DNA of 20,851 bases, taken from positions 1 through 20,851 of the IMG/VR virus record IMGVR_UViG_3300032249_000281; one strand, given 5' to 3'. A program made the translations under genes and the position numbers. The DNA comes from a virus. Within the stretch, counting starts at the first letter, position 1; each line of letters starts with the position of its first letter. This document shows, piece by piece, positions 1 through 8,492 of the stretch. Under the pieces are notes generated by a model that did no database searches, was not told the origin of the DNA, and was given only the letters and a program-made list of their open reading frames with translations.

Positions 1-64
1 CAGATACCTTTGTGTTTTGTCTTTCAATAACGTTTTCTGTAATTTCTTCCATGATTTCCCCCAT
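1..64 (-). CDS. Partial CDS, N-terminus only, runs off the window
   Basis: An open frame begins at the left edge and continues out of the window, so only about 21 residues are visible (MGEIMEEITENVIERQNTKV if the first ATG is used). The ATG at 62-64 overlaps the preceding stop as TAATG, a junction used elsewhere in this operon. A second in-frame ATG at 50-52 has a purine-rich GGGGGA a few bases upstream and is an equally good start. The visible peptide is acidic and shows no recognisable family. It is probably co-transcribed with the helix-turn-helix gene just upstream. Function unknown. Confidence 0.5.
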   Translation of the reverse strand, partial: MGEIMEEITENVIERQNTKVS

Positions 65-609
65 TAGTTAATGCTCTCATTCCAAACTGGAATAAATCTT
101 CCATCTTCGGTTCTTGTATAAACTAGTATACCATCGCCTGTTCTACGTGTCAACTCTTGACTAGTAGGTGTCATATTATTTGTTATTAAATTATCTTTTC
201 TTGGTCTTCCAATATGTATGCTTGCAAGTATATCACGTATCTCTTTTACTTGCAATTCAGAGTAGTAGGCTCTTACTTGCCAATGTCTTACACCGTTTAG
301 TTGTGAACCCATTGGTGGAGGAATGACTCCTCGTTTAATTAACATTGGAAAATATTTCCTATGTCTATTGACAAGTTTTGCAGTTTCTGTTACAGTGTAT
401 GCCCTTTGTCTGTTTTTTCTAAAGTCAGCACGAAAGCATGTTTCAATTCTATCTTTTGTAATATTATAGACAGATACCATTCCAGTAGATCGTGAACTAT
501 GATGAAGCCTAACTAAGTCACCATTAAGAAACCAGATGTTTTGATTTCCTTTAATTACAGGTTGACTATTGTAGTCTTTGCTCTCAAGTTTTCTTGGTTT
601 AAAATCCAT
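64..609 (-). CDS. Putative DNA-binding protein, helix-turn-helix plus AT-hook-like motif (181 aa)
   Basis: Residues about 70-105 (AYTVTETAKLVNRHRKYF followed by IKRGVIPPP) read like a MerR/excisionase-type winged helix-turn-helix: a T-x-x-E-x-A-x-L recognition unit, then a wing of the 'G-x-I-P-P-P' type. Residues 133-138 contain GRPRKD, which resembles the AT-hook core that binds the minor groove of AT-rich DNA. The N-terminal 60 residues (WFLNGDLVRLHH...) look like a small beta domain. The ATG at 607-609 has a near-perfect AAGGAGG Shine-Dalgarno 4 nt upstream, inside the coding sequence of the overlapping zinc-ribbon gene. It is the only clear non-structural protein here together with that gene. 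A transcriptional or genome-packaging regulator is inferred; the target is unknown. Confidence 0.6.
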   Translation of the reverse strand: MDFKPRKLESKDYNSQPVIKGNQNIWFLNGDLVRLHHSSRSTGMVSVYNITKDRIETCFRADFRKNRQRAYTVTETAKLVNRHRKYFPMLIKRGVIPPPMGSQLNGVRHWQVRAYYSELQVKEIRDILASIHIGRPRKDNLITNNMTPTSQELTRRTGDGILVYTRTEDGRFIPVWNESIN

Positions 610-743
610 CTACCCTCCTTGCTGTCTGCTGGTGGATGAAAAAATTTTCTTGAACCACAACAGACGCAATAAGTCTCAATATGTATCTGACTAGAATATT
701 GTCTATCAACAAACATTCTGCCACTGCATTTACTACAATGCAT
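555..743 (-). CDS. Small zinc-ribbon protein (62 aa)
   Basis: The protein has two cysteine knuckles, C3-x2-C6 and C26-x2-C29 (YCVCCG), spaced about 20 residues apart. This is the classic layout of a minimal zinc ribbon that binds one zinc ion by four cysteines. An aromatic/basic tail (RKFFHPP) follows. The start ATG at 741-743 is preceded by AAGGGGA. The gene follows the small fibre gene by 13 nt, and its last 55 nt overlap the start of the helix-turn-helix gene in another frame, so translation of the two is probably coupled. Short zinc ribbons in phages are usually nucleic-acid-binding or transcription-associated; the actual partner cannot be told from sequence. Confidence 0.7.
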   Translation of the reverse strand: MHCSKCSGRMFVDRQYSSQIHIETYCVCCGSRKFFHPPADSKEGRWILNQENLRAKTTIVNL

Positions 744-756
744 TGCCCAATCCCCT

Positions 757-1200
757 TTAGTTTGGTACGCCTATAACAATGATATTTACAATCGTAGATA
801 CATCGCCAGAGGCATTAAATCTTACTAAACCAGACACGCTGGATCTAGTTACATCTGTTAAAACTACAGAAACGTTTTCTCCAGCAGAAGTTTTACCTGA
901 GTTAATAGCAGAAGCTGTAACTATAGGAGTATATTTAAAATCACTAGGGAATGCATATGTAAAAGTTTTAGTTGATGATGCCGTAACAGTACTGTTATTT
1001 GCTACTGGAACATAGCCACCAATAACACGAGCCTCAGATGTTTTAATATTTTGTTTTCCTGCTGATACAGTATCAATTGTTGTATAGTTGTATGTAGCAG
1101 TAGACACTTGATCAGACAGCTGATTAAGTGCATTTGTTATTTGGTATAGGTAAGCCACATCTATGGGCTGTCCTCGTTCTGGTAGCGGTACTTTTGCCAT
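757..1200 (-). CDS. Small tail fibre / tip protein with H-lectin-like C-terminus (147 aa)
   Basis: Residues about 1-35 (MAKVPLPERGQPIDVAYLYQ...) contain a short amphipathic stretch, LYQITNALNQLSDQV, that could trimerise. Residues about 70-147 are an all-beta region: alternating hydrophobic strands, a F-x-x-x-F-K-Y-T-P-I-V core, then VSVVLTDVTRSSVSGLVRF and a final IIVIGVPN strand. This order resembles the H-type lectin fold found at the ends of phage fibres and in some animal lectins. The ATG at 1198-1200 has a GGAG site upstream. Its place at the end of the tail-tip genes supports an exposed structural or receptor-contacting role. The fold assignment is by pattern only. Confidence 0.6.
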   Translation of the reverse strand: MAKVPLPERGQPIDVAYLYQITNALNQLSDQVSTATYNYTTIDTVSAGKQNIKTSEARVIGGYVPVANNSTVTASSTKTFTYAFPSDFKYTPIVTASAINSGKTSAGENVSVVLTDVTRSSVSGLVRFNASGDVSTIVNIIVIGVPN

Positions 1201-1218
1201 TATATCTCCATTATATCA

Positions 1219-1716
1219 TTAAAGTGTTTCAAGTGCCGTTTGAAATACTGTTATTTCACTAACTGTCGGATAGTTTTCTTTTTCTTTTGGATATGTAGGT
1301 CGCTGAACGGCAACCCTTACTTTTATTGGAAGTTCTGTTCCACCACCTGGAGCTGGAATATTTGTTGGAAATACCATAGAGTATTGATTATCTGTTATAG
1401 TGGCAAGGTATTGCCAAGGATAACTAGATTCAGCAGAGGCACCAACCCATCTTACCCAAACATCAAAATATGCTGTTTCTGGAACTTGGTCTAAATTCCA
1501 TGTAACAGTAACCAAGTTATTAGCACCTGTAATAACAATTGAAAACTCAGTAGTTGGTGTAATTATTGGTGAGACCAAGTTATATATATTTGACCAAAAA
1601 GAAATTCTGTTTCTATCTTCAGATATTAGCCTATATCTAACATTATAGCTTCTAGTCTCTAGGTCTACCGCTGGAAGTTCATCTCTCCCAATTACCACCT
1701 TTTTAACTACAGACAT
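1219..1716 (-). CDS. Fibronectin type III-like minor tail protein (165 aa)
   Basis: The sequence reads as one or two Ig/FN3-type beta sandwiches: YNVRYRLISEDRNRISFWSNIY resembles the C-terminal strands of one FN3 repeat, and residues about 57-150 form another, with VTVTWNL, YFDVWVRW and KVRVAVQR strand signatures. FN3 domains are common decorations on siphovirus tail tips and are thought to aid loose binding to surface carbohydrates. There is no signal peptide or catalytic motif. The start ATG overlaps the stop of the 610-aa gene by one base (TAATG), so translation is probably coupled. Confident as a structural protein, moderately so for the fold. Confidence 0.65.
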   Translation of the reverse strand: MSVVKKVVIGRDELPAVDLETRSYNVRYRLISEDRNRISFWSNIYNLVSPIITPTTEFSIVITGANNLVTVTWNLDQVPETAYFDVWVRWVGASAESSYPWQYLATITDNQYSMVFPTNIPAPGGGTELPIKVRVAVQRPTYPKEKENYPTVSEITVFQTALETL

Positions 1717-3548
1717 TACGACACATCCAGAACAAATCTAAATTCTATATAGTTACTTGTGTTTGTTTGCTTTACAATGGTGACTGCGCCAGGGGTTTCG
1801 ACAAGGGCATAACCAATCATTCCGTACAAAGGGTTAATTGTTGAAACATTATCAAGTCTTATTGCATCAAGTGCAATAAAATAATTAGAGTTAACCTTAT
1901 CAAAATTTCCAGTTGCGACAGCAGAAGTGACATTTGTTGCTGTTTTATTATATCTAAATGATGTTGATGTTGGTGCATCAAGAACAGTATAAGTACCGTT
2001 AAATGTCGAATCAACTCCATAGATAGTTACACCATCACCAGTTGTAAGGCCGTGTGGTGTTGAGCCAGTGCTTATGGTTGCAATATTGCTTGTTAAAGCT
2101 TTGTTTGATATTGTTGTTTCATTATCTATTGCACTAGCATAAATTTTAATTTCACTAACTGCATTCCAAGAAAAGTTAGCACTATAAATAAGCTCATCTA
2201 GTCTTTTTTCAACAGTAACATACCTATTGTTTAGGATGGTTGACCCTGTGATATCGCATTGCATTCTTGCGTATTGTGTTCCGTTACTGTCTGAAAACTC
2301 TACCATTACACGAATTTTTTCTGCAATATTTGCAGTATTGTTTCCAGTAACATTTACTACAGAAAATGCTATTTTTAGCAAATCTGATGTAGAGTTTCTA
2401 CTAAAATCAACAGTTTGTCCAGATAAATTAAAGAATGTTGGAGTTCCACCAAAAACAAAGTTGCTGCTAGAATCAAGACCAATATGTGAACTGTTACCTC
2501 TAAGCATAATAATATTATTTAAATATCTACATCTTTCATATCTACCTGCTCTGATGGTGTTTTCAAAGGTAAAGTTTGTTGATAAAGTTTGGATTGCCTT
2601 AGATGTAATAGTAATGTTGTTTGTTGCCTCTTCTGCCAATGGTTCATCTATCATCAAAGCATATATTGGGTTTGGATTTACTGGATTTGTGTCTGTAGGA
2701 ATAACCGCACTATTTGGACCAGATCCATTATTATATGTCCAGCTTTCTGTGTTTGCAAAAGCTGTAATTGTTTTGCTGTCATATGGGCCAGCACTAGAGT
2801 TTGCTCCAGCGGAGTATACTGATACCTCGGATATTTCATATCTTTCTTCAGTTGGTAGCTCCGCTGTCAGCACCACCTTATTAACCCCAGAATCGTTTAT
2901 GTAGCCTCTTGAGGTTATGGGAACCCTAAACATTTCAAAATCTAAAACCTGAAGAGATGGATTAATTTCTGCAGAAATTACAGCATTGTATAAATCTACA
3001 ACAGGTGCAGGATCTACAGTAAAAGTAGTTGAACTAGTTATTTCGGTTATTATAGTATCTTCTGTTGAACTTAACTCACCAGTTCCATATTTAATATTTG
3101 TTATTGTTCCAGCGGTAGGCGTAGTTCCACCAGTCGCTGTAAATGTTATAGATGTTGTGCTAGGAATTGTAGCAACAATATATAATCCACTACCACCCAA
3201 TGATCCAGTTCCAGCAGTTGCGGTAATCTTATCTCCAATACTTAAGCCTACAGTGGTAGACATTCCAGTAATAGTTGCTGTCCAAGGACCAGAGCCAGAT
3301 ATGCTTCCAACTGTTCCACTGTTAGATATAGCAATAGTTTCTTTTGAAACCAATGATATTTTGGCACCCTTCCAAAATGCATCCATGCTTGGCACGGTTA
3401 CAACATTTGAAGAACTAGAAGTACCAGAAGCTGAACTAGTTGTTAGTCTTGGTTTAGCTCCACACCCAAGGGCAATATATGCAGCATAGGATGATGTAGT
3501 GCCAAGCAAATACTTGGATATAATCTGTTTACCTGTATTGGTTATCAT
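1716..3548 (-). CDS. Probable receptor-binding / tail fibre protein with duplicated beta modules (610 aa)
   Basis: The N-terminus (MITNTGKQIISKYLLG...YAAYIALGCGAKP) and the block around residues 198-250 (LDFEMFRVPITSRGYINDSGVNK, TAELPTEERYEISEVSVYSAG) look like the base-attachment domain of phage tail-tip proteins. A Ser/Thr/Gly-rich beta module at about residues 77-157 interrupts this domain. A related module lies at about 483-548 (HGLTTGDGVTIYG, FNGTYTVLDAPTSTSFRY). Between them, about residues 320-480, is a jelly-roll-like region that could bind carbohydrate. The C-terminus (YFIALDAIRLDNVSTINPLYGM...YIEFRFVLDV) returns to a compact beta domain. The start is ATGA-coupled to the upstream stop and has an AGGA site. 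The receptor-binding role is inferred from position and composition. Confidence 0.6.
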   Translation of the reverse strand: MITNTGKQIISKYLLGTTSSYAAYIALGCGAKPRLTTSSASGTSSSSNVVTVPSMDAFWKGAKISLVSKETIAISNSGTVGSISGSGPWTATITGMSTTVGLSIGDKITATAGTGSLGGSGLYIVATIPSTTSITFTATGGTTPTAGTITNIKYGTGELSSTEDTIITEITSSTTFTVDPAPVVDLYNAVISAEINPSLQVLDFEMFRVPITSRGYINDSGVNKVVLTAELPTEERYEISEVSVYSAGANSSAGPYDSKTITAFANTESWTYNNGSGPNSAVIPTDTNPVNPNPIYALMIDEPLAEEATNNITITSKAIQTLSTNFTFENTIRAGRYERCRYLNNIIMLRGNSSHIGLDSSSNFVFGGTPTFFNLSGQTVDFSRNSTSDLLKIAFSVVNVTGNNTANIAEKIRVMVEFSDSNGTQYARMQCDITGSTILNNRYVTVEKRLDELIYSANFSWNAVSEIKIYASAIDNETTISNKALTSNIATISTGSTPHGLTTGDGVTIYGVDSTFNGTYTVLDAPTSTSFRYNKTATNVTSAVATGNFDKVNSNYFIALDAIRLDNVSTINPLYGMIGYALVETPGAVTIVKQTNTSNYIEFRFVLDVS

Positions 3549-4075
3549 ATGGTTCCTATTTCATTATCAGTTAAATCTATACTATATATTGTACCACTCC
3601 GAGTGATCTCTACCTCTACCTGCTCATTACCCTCTAGATTAATTAACTCTATAACGATATTGCCATCAGCATCTAAATAAACATTTTCTGTTACCCCAGT
3701 TATTGTGTATTCTTGTGGTATTGTAGGCTCAAGTTTTAATGGAAAGTTGCCAAATATTCTATCTGATGTTTGTTGTAATTTAAGTATGTTGTTTGGATTA
3801 TACTCTTCTTGAATTATATTAAGATTTTTAATTGGTTGATACAAAACTTCTTGACCATTTACAGTGTCATATCTGGCTATCTGCAGTAATTCCTGACCGC
3901 CAATATTTTCAAACAAAAGATCGACCATAGCTTCTGCATTGTCTTCTATGTCTTTATCATTAAATAAAACAATGTCTGGGCTTGCTGACTTAACAACATC
4001 TGAGCTAATTGAAGATTTTGTAGTAAATAAAAAATTACCCGTATTTGGTGTTGGGCTTACTCCGCTAGATACCAT
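3545..4075 (-). CDS. Tail-tip structural protein of unknown fold (176 aa)
   Basis: Length and position place this between the tail hub and the receptor-binding protein. Residues about 45-100 contain an acidic helix (AEAMVDLLFENIGGQELLQI) followed by ARYDTVNGQEVLYQPIKNL. The C-terminal third is beta-rich (VYLDADGNIVIELINLEG), resembling a small Ig-like or hook domain. I recall similar proteins next to hub genes in other uncultured phages but cannot name a family. The start at 4075 is chosen because GTGAGG at 4082-4087 sits 6 nt upstream as the Shine-Dalgarno. A longer frame from a GTG at 4087 would begin within that site. One base separates it from the hub stop, and its own stop overlaps the next ATG. 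Confidence 0.6.
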   Translation of the reverse strand: MVSSGVSPTPNTGNFLFTTKSSISSDVVKSASPDIVLFNDKDIEDNAEAMVDLLFENIGGQELLQIARYDTVNGQEVLYQPIKNLNIIQEEYNPNNILKLQQTSDRIFGNFPLKLEPTIPQEYTITGVTENVYLDADGNIVIELINLEGNEQVEVEITRSGTIYSIDLTDNEIGTI

Positions 4076-4076
4076 T

Positions 4077-7000
4077 TTATACCTCACTCAAATAGACGGT
4101 CATACTAGGACCTTCAACTGTCCTAGAATAATCAATATTATATACTACTAACCTAGTTGTACTTGGAACAACCAAGTCAAGTCCTTCATCATTCTTATAA
4201 TTAATATTTACAATATCTCCAAGTTGTAAAATTGGCATAGAAAAAATATCAAGACCAATAGCTTTTCTAGGTGAAAGATTTTTACTGGCTATCCAACCCA
4301 AAATGTCTTCTGCCTGATCTTGTGATTGTATGTAAATACTATCTAATGAAAATTCATTTTTTCCATACTCAATTCTACTATTTCTAATTTTGTCATATTC
4401 TTCTGTAAATTGATATGGAGATTTAATTATCACGTCACCCTTTAATTCTGGATCAGAAAAGTTGCCACGCTTTTTGTAGTAATCATCTATTGTTACTGTT
4501 GATGTTGTATCTTGTGTAAATGAAACTCCCTGAATTCTTAAGTAGTTACCGCTTGTTTCATCTAAACTTAAGATTGAGTCTGTACAGTTAAAGATTAAAA
4601 ATTCTGCACCATAAGAGGATGCTGTAAACCCAGATACCGTATATCCCTTTAATCTATTAAATGTTGGGGATATCTGAGCATAGAGTGCTGGATATGCACG
4701 ATCAAACTTAATATTAAAGTATGAGCATTCACGCATGGTCGTGCCGAACTCATCATAGTAGATATTGTATTTTCTTGCAGTATTTGGGCTAACTTCTGAT
4801 AAAAACGTTTTTTGAATCATACCACTTAAAGAGTATTTTGTCAATGCCTCAGATGCATTCAATTCTCCGTTGTCGTCTCCGAATATAGACGCAATTGGCA
4901 CATTTGTGGTAAAAACAGAGTTGTCTGAGTAATTTTCGCTTAGTGCATATATATTTTCAAACATACATTTAGATGTTCCTCTTACAAACAAACCAATAGA
5001 GTTTGTAATAATATCAATAGGGTCTGTGTCTGTAACTACCTGAACAAGCTTTTGATTAATATACAAATAGAATACACGGGTTGTTTCATTAATGTCTACA
5101 TACTCTATTGCTAGATCATATACCGTTGGATTTTCTTCTCCAATAATTCTGTATTGTCCTGTAAAGTTGCCATCGTCAACAACTATATTTCCAGTGCCAC
5201 CCCACATTTTGATTGGAACAGCTAAATCTTTATTGCTGGCTGCGGCAGAGTTTCTTTTTACTTTATAAAACATAATGTTATCAATTGCATTAGTTGGCTC
5301 TCCAGTGGAGGTGTCAACGTTTAAATAAGAATCAAGATTTGATGCGCTTAATGCTGCTATTTCAAAGTAGTATCCATTATTAGTGTTAGGGTTTACAATA
5401 CACACACCACCAGATCCACCACCAATAGTGACAGGTTGTGTTGGATTTGTGCTAGGAATATTATAATAAGTCATTCCACCAGATGGTGTTTGTGAAAGAT
5501 CTCCTGCTGCTTCAACCTTTCCAATAATTCTCATTCTAGTACCGATGTGCTTATAAGGCTTATCTAAGTCTTTCCAAACATAAGTAATAAAGTTTTTAGG
5601 TATTTCCGTATTTCCAAAATCTGGGCCAGTAAATACTAATGCAGATGATTGTACTGTTCCAGTCTGAGTACTTCTTAAATATCCAATGTTTGCTTCCGTA
5701 CCAAATGAAGATGAAAAAAAGTTTTTAATAACTCCATTTCTCTGTGATTTGGTTGCTTTTGCTGTAAAATCTATGTCATATCCAGCTTGTGATGATGCAG
5801 ATGCTGGAGATGTTGTTGGGGGTGTAACAGAAACAGAAGTATTGTATAAATCATCTGCATTCATATTACATCCCTGAACAAACTGATTATCTGACCAATT
5901 GCTTGGCAAGCCTGCACTGTGAGATGTTATCGTGGTATTAAATTGACCACGGCCATGTGAGGCAACAGCTCCATTTTTTAAATATGTTCTTCCTTCTATC
6001 TGTTCATAGTAAGGCTCAGCATAAATTCTTACAACTCCTGTTGGATATATCTTTCCATTAAATGGAAGTGATGCGAAATACTTTTGATATTCGAGATTGC
6101 TAGTTATCCAAACATTTCCTACGCCAGTAATATTATATTCAACAGCATCATACTTTATAATTTCTCCAGATGAATAGAAAAATCCTTGGTATCTACTTAT
6201 GTAGTAAACATTTTCACCAAAGTCAATAATGTTATTTACAATCTGTCTTGATACAACCTGTGGTACAGACACAGTTAGGTCTGAGTTTAATGGCATGGCG
6301 CTCAATGTATACTTAGACTGTTTTTCATCATTAAGAGTTTTTGTGGCTTCTGAGCCAGATATCTCCCAAAGAAGAACTGGTTTATAGATCCAAGTCTTTT
6401 CTCTATCTATCATCATAGATTGTTTTAATGTTCCATATGATCTTTGTATGTATCTAGAGGTGTAGTTAATAGTACCCTGATTAAATACCTTCTGATCTTG
6501 AGAAGCAATATCAATAATGTTAGATAGTTTAGTTGGGTAAACATTTTCATTAATACCAGATATTGTACTGTCTTGAGATCCATAAAGAACCATGTCCACT
6601 GGTCTTTGGTCTTGGCTATCTAGCAAATAGTTTTTTGTCATTACTACAAAGTTGTTATACTCATCAAAGAACATTCCACTTTGTGTAGACTTTGCAAGCT
6701 CAATTAAAATTTCTGCAATATTCTTTTCTGGTGGTATAAAGAAAAATGGAATGATTGGATCTTTTTCTGAAGCAAGTCTTTTAAATACATAGTTAGAAAA
6801 ACCAATTGAGTCTAAAAGAATTGCAATAGCCTGACTCAAGGATACTTCTGATAGAAGAATTTGTGGCGATGGCATTGATTCAAAGTAAAAGAAAAAGTCT
6901 CTTAAGTCCATAGAGATTGTTGCTTGACCAGAATCTGTTTGTGGGATTCCTTCTGAATAAAGAACTTTGATTGGAATATAAAAGTTTGCTATTTCTGGGT

Positions 7001-8492
7001 TTCCAGCTAGGTCTGTTGAGTTTACATTTTTAATAACATCATAGAATTTAAATTGAATGTTTTTCTTTAGGTATTTAGATATAATGCTGCCAGAATTTCC
7101 ATTCCAAACATTGTTTTGATTAAATGCCTGGTCATCATCAAATAAAGATACCTTACCAGTAGATGCAAACATGCCACCAACTGGCAAAGAAGCATTTGTT
7201 AAGTCAGACAATGACTTTGTTATTGATAGCTCTATTAGTCTTCCAGTTAAATCAACAGCCAGTCTTGGCGATATCTCTATTAGTTCAAGAGGTGCGTCAA
7301 CAACATTCATTGACTCAACTACAAGCCTTAATCCCTTTACCCAGACAAGTTCTCTGTAAAACTTATTTTGGTCCCCTGGCTCATAAAAATAGTCTGGGTT
7401 AGTAAGGTCAGTTACAAACTGTGTATTTTCGTATATGTTTTCTGTTCCTAGTGACCAACTATACTCTGGAACAGATTGATCATAATCTGTACCGTTCCAA
7501 ATATAAAGTGTGCCTTGTTCAAAACTATTTTCTTGTAGTAGGTATGCATATCCAAGTATACTTTGGTCTGGTATCTGAGAAACATCTGCAACCTTTCCAA
7601 CATACAAAAAATTATTCTGATACTCAGAAGGTATTTGTAGTCCATACTGTAGGCTTAGGTATCCATCTGGACCAAATATATCTGATCCGTCTTGTCTAGT
7701 TGTTGTTTGATCAAAAACATAAGCATTAATCCATTGGTCATTTGCATCAAGATATTGAACATTAAATCTTTGAGGAACTGTTTTGTTTATATTTCCAAAG
7801 AATGGGTCTGGAAAATCTTCAACTCCAGAGTCCTTAAATGGTCCAAGATCGATATCGCCAATATTTGTTTGAACCTTTATAATAATTCTATTTGCTGGAA
7901 CTTCTTCTTTATAGACAACAAATGGAACTGCATCCTCAATTGGATATACACCATTATCATTTGACTTAGATATACCGTATTCTATATTTCTGGTATCTAA
8001 GCTATTGCCACTACCTTCTGTTCTATACGATCTCCAATACTTAAACTGATCATCTTTTGTTGGCATATAGTATCTTGGTCGTAAAAACATATCTTGGTTT
8101 GGATGGGATAAATATTTATTAGTAAAAAAAGAACACTTGTTAATTCCTGATCTTGGTCTAAATGGCTTTATGCAATCTTCAAGGGAGTAATATAGCTTTT
8201 CTTTTTCTTTTTGAAATGTAAATAGCAAAGGTGTTGTTCCATCAGCCTCTAGGCCATTTTCAATAGTAATGTCAGCATTAGTTGCACCAGTATAATATGT
8301 TCCTGCATCAAGTCTATCAAACAGGTTAGGAAGAAAGGCATATACTCCTGTGCTTGTTGGTCTGTATCTATAATTTCCTAACTTAAATATATTTCCTGGA
8401 ACATTCATATTCCATTCCGCAATTAAAGCAGTTTGTGACTCTATTGTAAAAGAAGACTCTAAATGATTCTTCAAATCTTCATTCTGAAACAT
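4077..8492 (-). CDS. Large tail hub / central tail-tip protein with lectin-like region (1471 aa)
   Basis: This is the largest gene after the tape measure and is two genes downstream of it, the usual place of the tail hub (Tal/gp27-like) of siphoviruses. Residues about 390-530 (LRLVVESMNVVDAPLELIEIS..., then ELSITKSLSDL, SLPVGGMFASTGKVSLFDDD) read as the hub beta-barrel. About 530-760 looks like further hub domains with ISMDLRDFFFY and KSTQSGMFFDEYNNFVV. Residues about 900-1190 look like a concanavalin/LamG-type sandwich (YYFEIAAL, VFYLYINQKLVQVV, IGLFVRG). The C-terminus (QLGDIVNINY...MTVYLSEV) is a typical hub closing domain. No lysozyme or peptidase motif was seen. TAA and ATG are directly adjacent to the preceding gene, with GGAAGAAG as ribosome site. 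Confidence 0.7.
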   Translation of the reverse strand: MFQNEDLKNHLESSFTIESQTALIAEWNMNVPGNIFKLGNYRYRPTSTGVYAFLPNLFDRLDAGTYYTGATNADITIENGLEADGTTPLLFTFQKEKEKLYYSLEDCIKPFRPRSGINKCSFFTNKYLSHPNQDMFLRPRYYMPTKDDQFKYWRSYRTEGSGNSLDTRNIEYGISKSNDNGVYPIEDAVPFVVYKEEVPANRIIIKVQTNIGDIDLGPFKDSGVEDFPDPFFGNINKTVPQRFNVQYLDANDQWINAYVFDQTTTRQDGSDIFGPDGYLSLQYGLQIPSEYQNNFLYVGKVADVSQIPDQSILGYAYLLQENSFEQGTLYIWNGTDYDQSVPEYSWSLGTENIYENTQFVTDLTNPDYFYEPGDQNKFYRELVWVKGLRLVVESMNVVDAPLELIEISPRLAVDLTGRLIELSITKSLSDLTNASLPVGGMFASTGKVSLFDDDQAFNQNNVWNGNSGSIISKYLKKNIQFKFYDVIKNVNSTDLAGNPEIANFYIPIKVLYSEGIPQTDSGQATISMDLRDFFFYFESMPSPQILLSEVSLSQAIAILLDSIGFSNYVFKRLASEKDPIIPFFFIPPEKNIAEILIELAKSTQSGMFFDEYNNFVVMTKNYLLDSQDQRPVDMVLYGSQDSTISGINENVYPTKLSNIIDIASQDQKVFNQGTINYTSRYIQRSYGTLKQSMMIDREKTWIYKPVLLWEISGSEATKTLNDEKQSKYTLSAMPLNSDLTVSVPQVVSRQIVNNIIDFGENVYYISRYQGFFYSSGEIIKYDAVEYNITGVGNVWITSNLEYQKYFASLPFNGKIYPTGVVRIYAEPYYEQIEGRTYLKNGAVASHGRGQFNTTITSHSAGLPSNWSDNQFVQGCNMNADDLYNTSVSVTPPTTSPASASSQAGYDIDFTAKATKSQRNGVIKNFFSSSFGTEANIGYLRSTQTGTVQSSALVFTGPDFGNTEIPKNFITYVWKDLDKPYKHIGTRMRIIGKVEAAGDLSQTPSGGMTYYNIPSTNPTQPVTIGGGSGGVCIVNPNTNNGYYFEIAALSASNLDSYLNVDTSTGEPTNAIDNIMFYKVKRNSAAASNKDLAVPIKMWGGTGNIVVDDGNFTGQYRIIGEENPTVYDLAIEYVDINETTRVFYLYINQKLVQVVTDTDPIDIITNSIGLFVRGTSKCMFENIYALSENYSDNSVFTTNVPIASIFGDDNGELNASEALTKYSLSGMIQKTFLSEVSPNTARKYNIYYDEFGTTMRECSYFNIKFDRAYPALYAQISPTFNRLKGYTVSGFTASSYGAEFLIFNCTDSILSLDETSGNYLRIQGVSFTQDTTSTVTIDDYYKKRGNFSDPELKGDVIIKSPYQFTEEYDKIRNSRIEYGKNEFSLDSIYIQSQDQAEDILGWIASKNLSPRKAIGLDIFSMPILQLGDIVNINYKNDEGLDLVVPSTTRLVVYNIDYSRTVEGPSMTVYLSEV
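4082..4087 (-). promoter_or_regulatory. Shine-Dalgarno GTGAGG fixing the 176-aa protein start
   Basis: GTGAGG lies 6 nt before the ATG at 4075, inside the last codons of the hub gene. Its GTG would otherwise be read as a longer start at 4087. Confidence 0.65.

Noticed and set aside
2227-2904. 225-codon open frame on the + strand
   Set aside because: It is entirely antisense to the 610-aa fibre gene, has no ribosome site and mirrors the codon bias of the minus-strand gene. Other + strand frames (for example 2986-3489, 9477-10022) were rejected for the same reason.
4076-4087. Upstream GTG start of the 176-aa protein
   Set aside because: The GTG is part of the apparent Shine-Dalgarno GTGAGG for the ATG at 4075.
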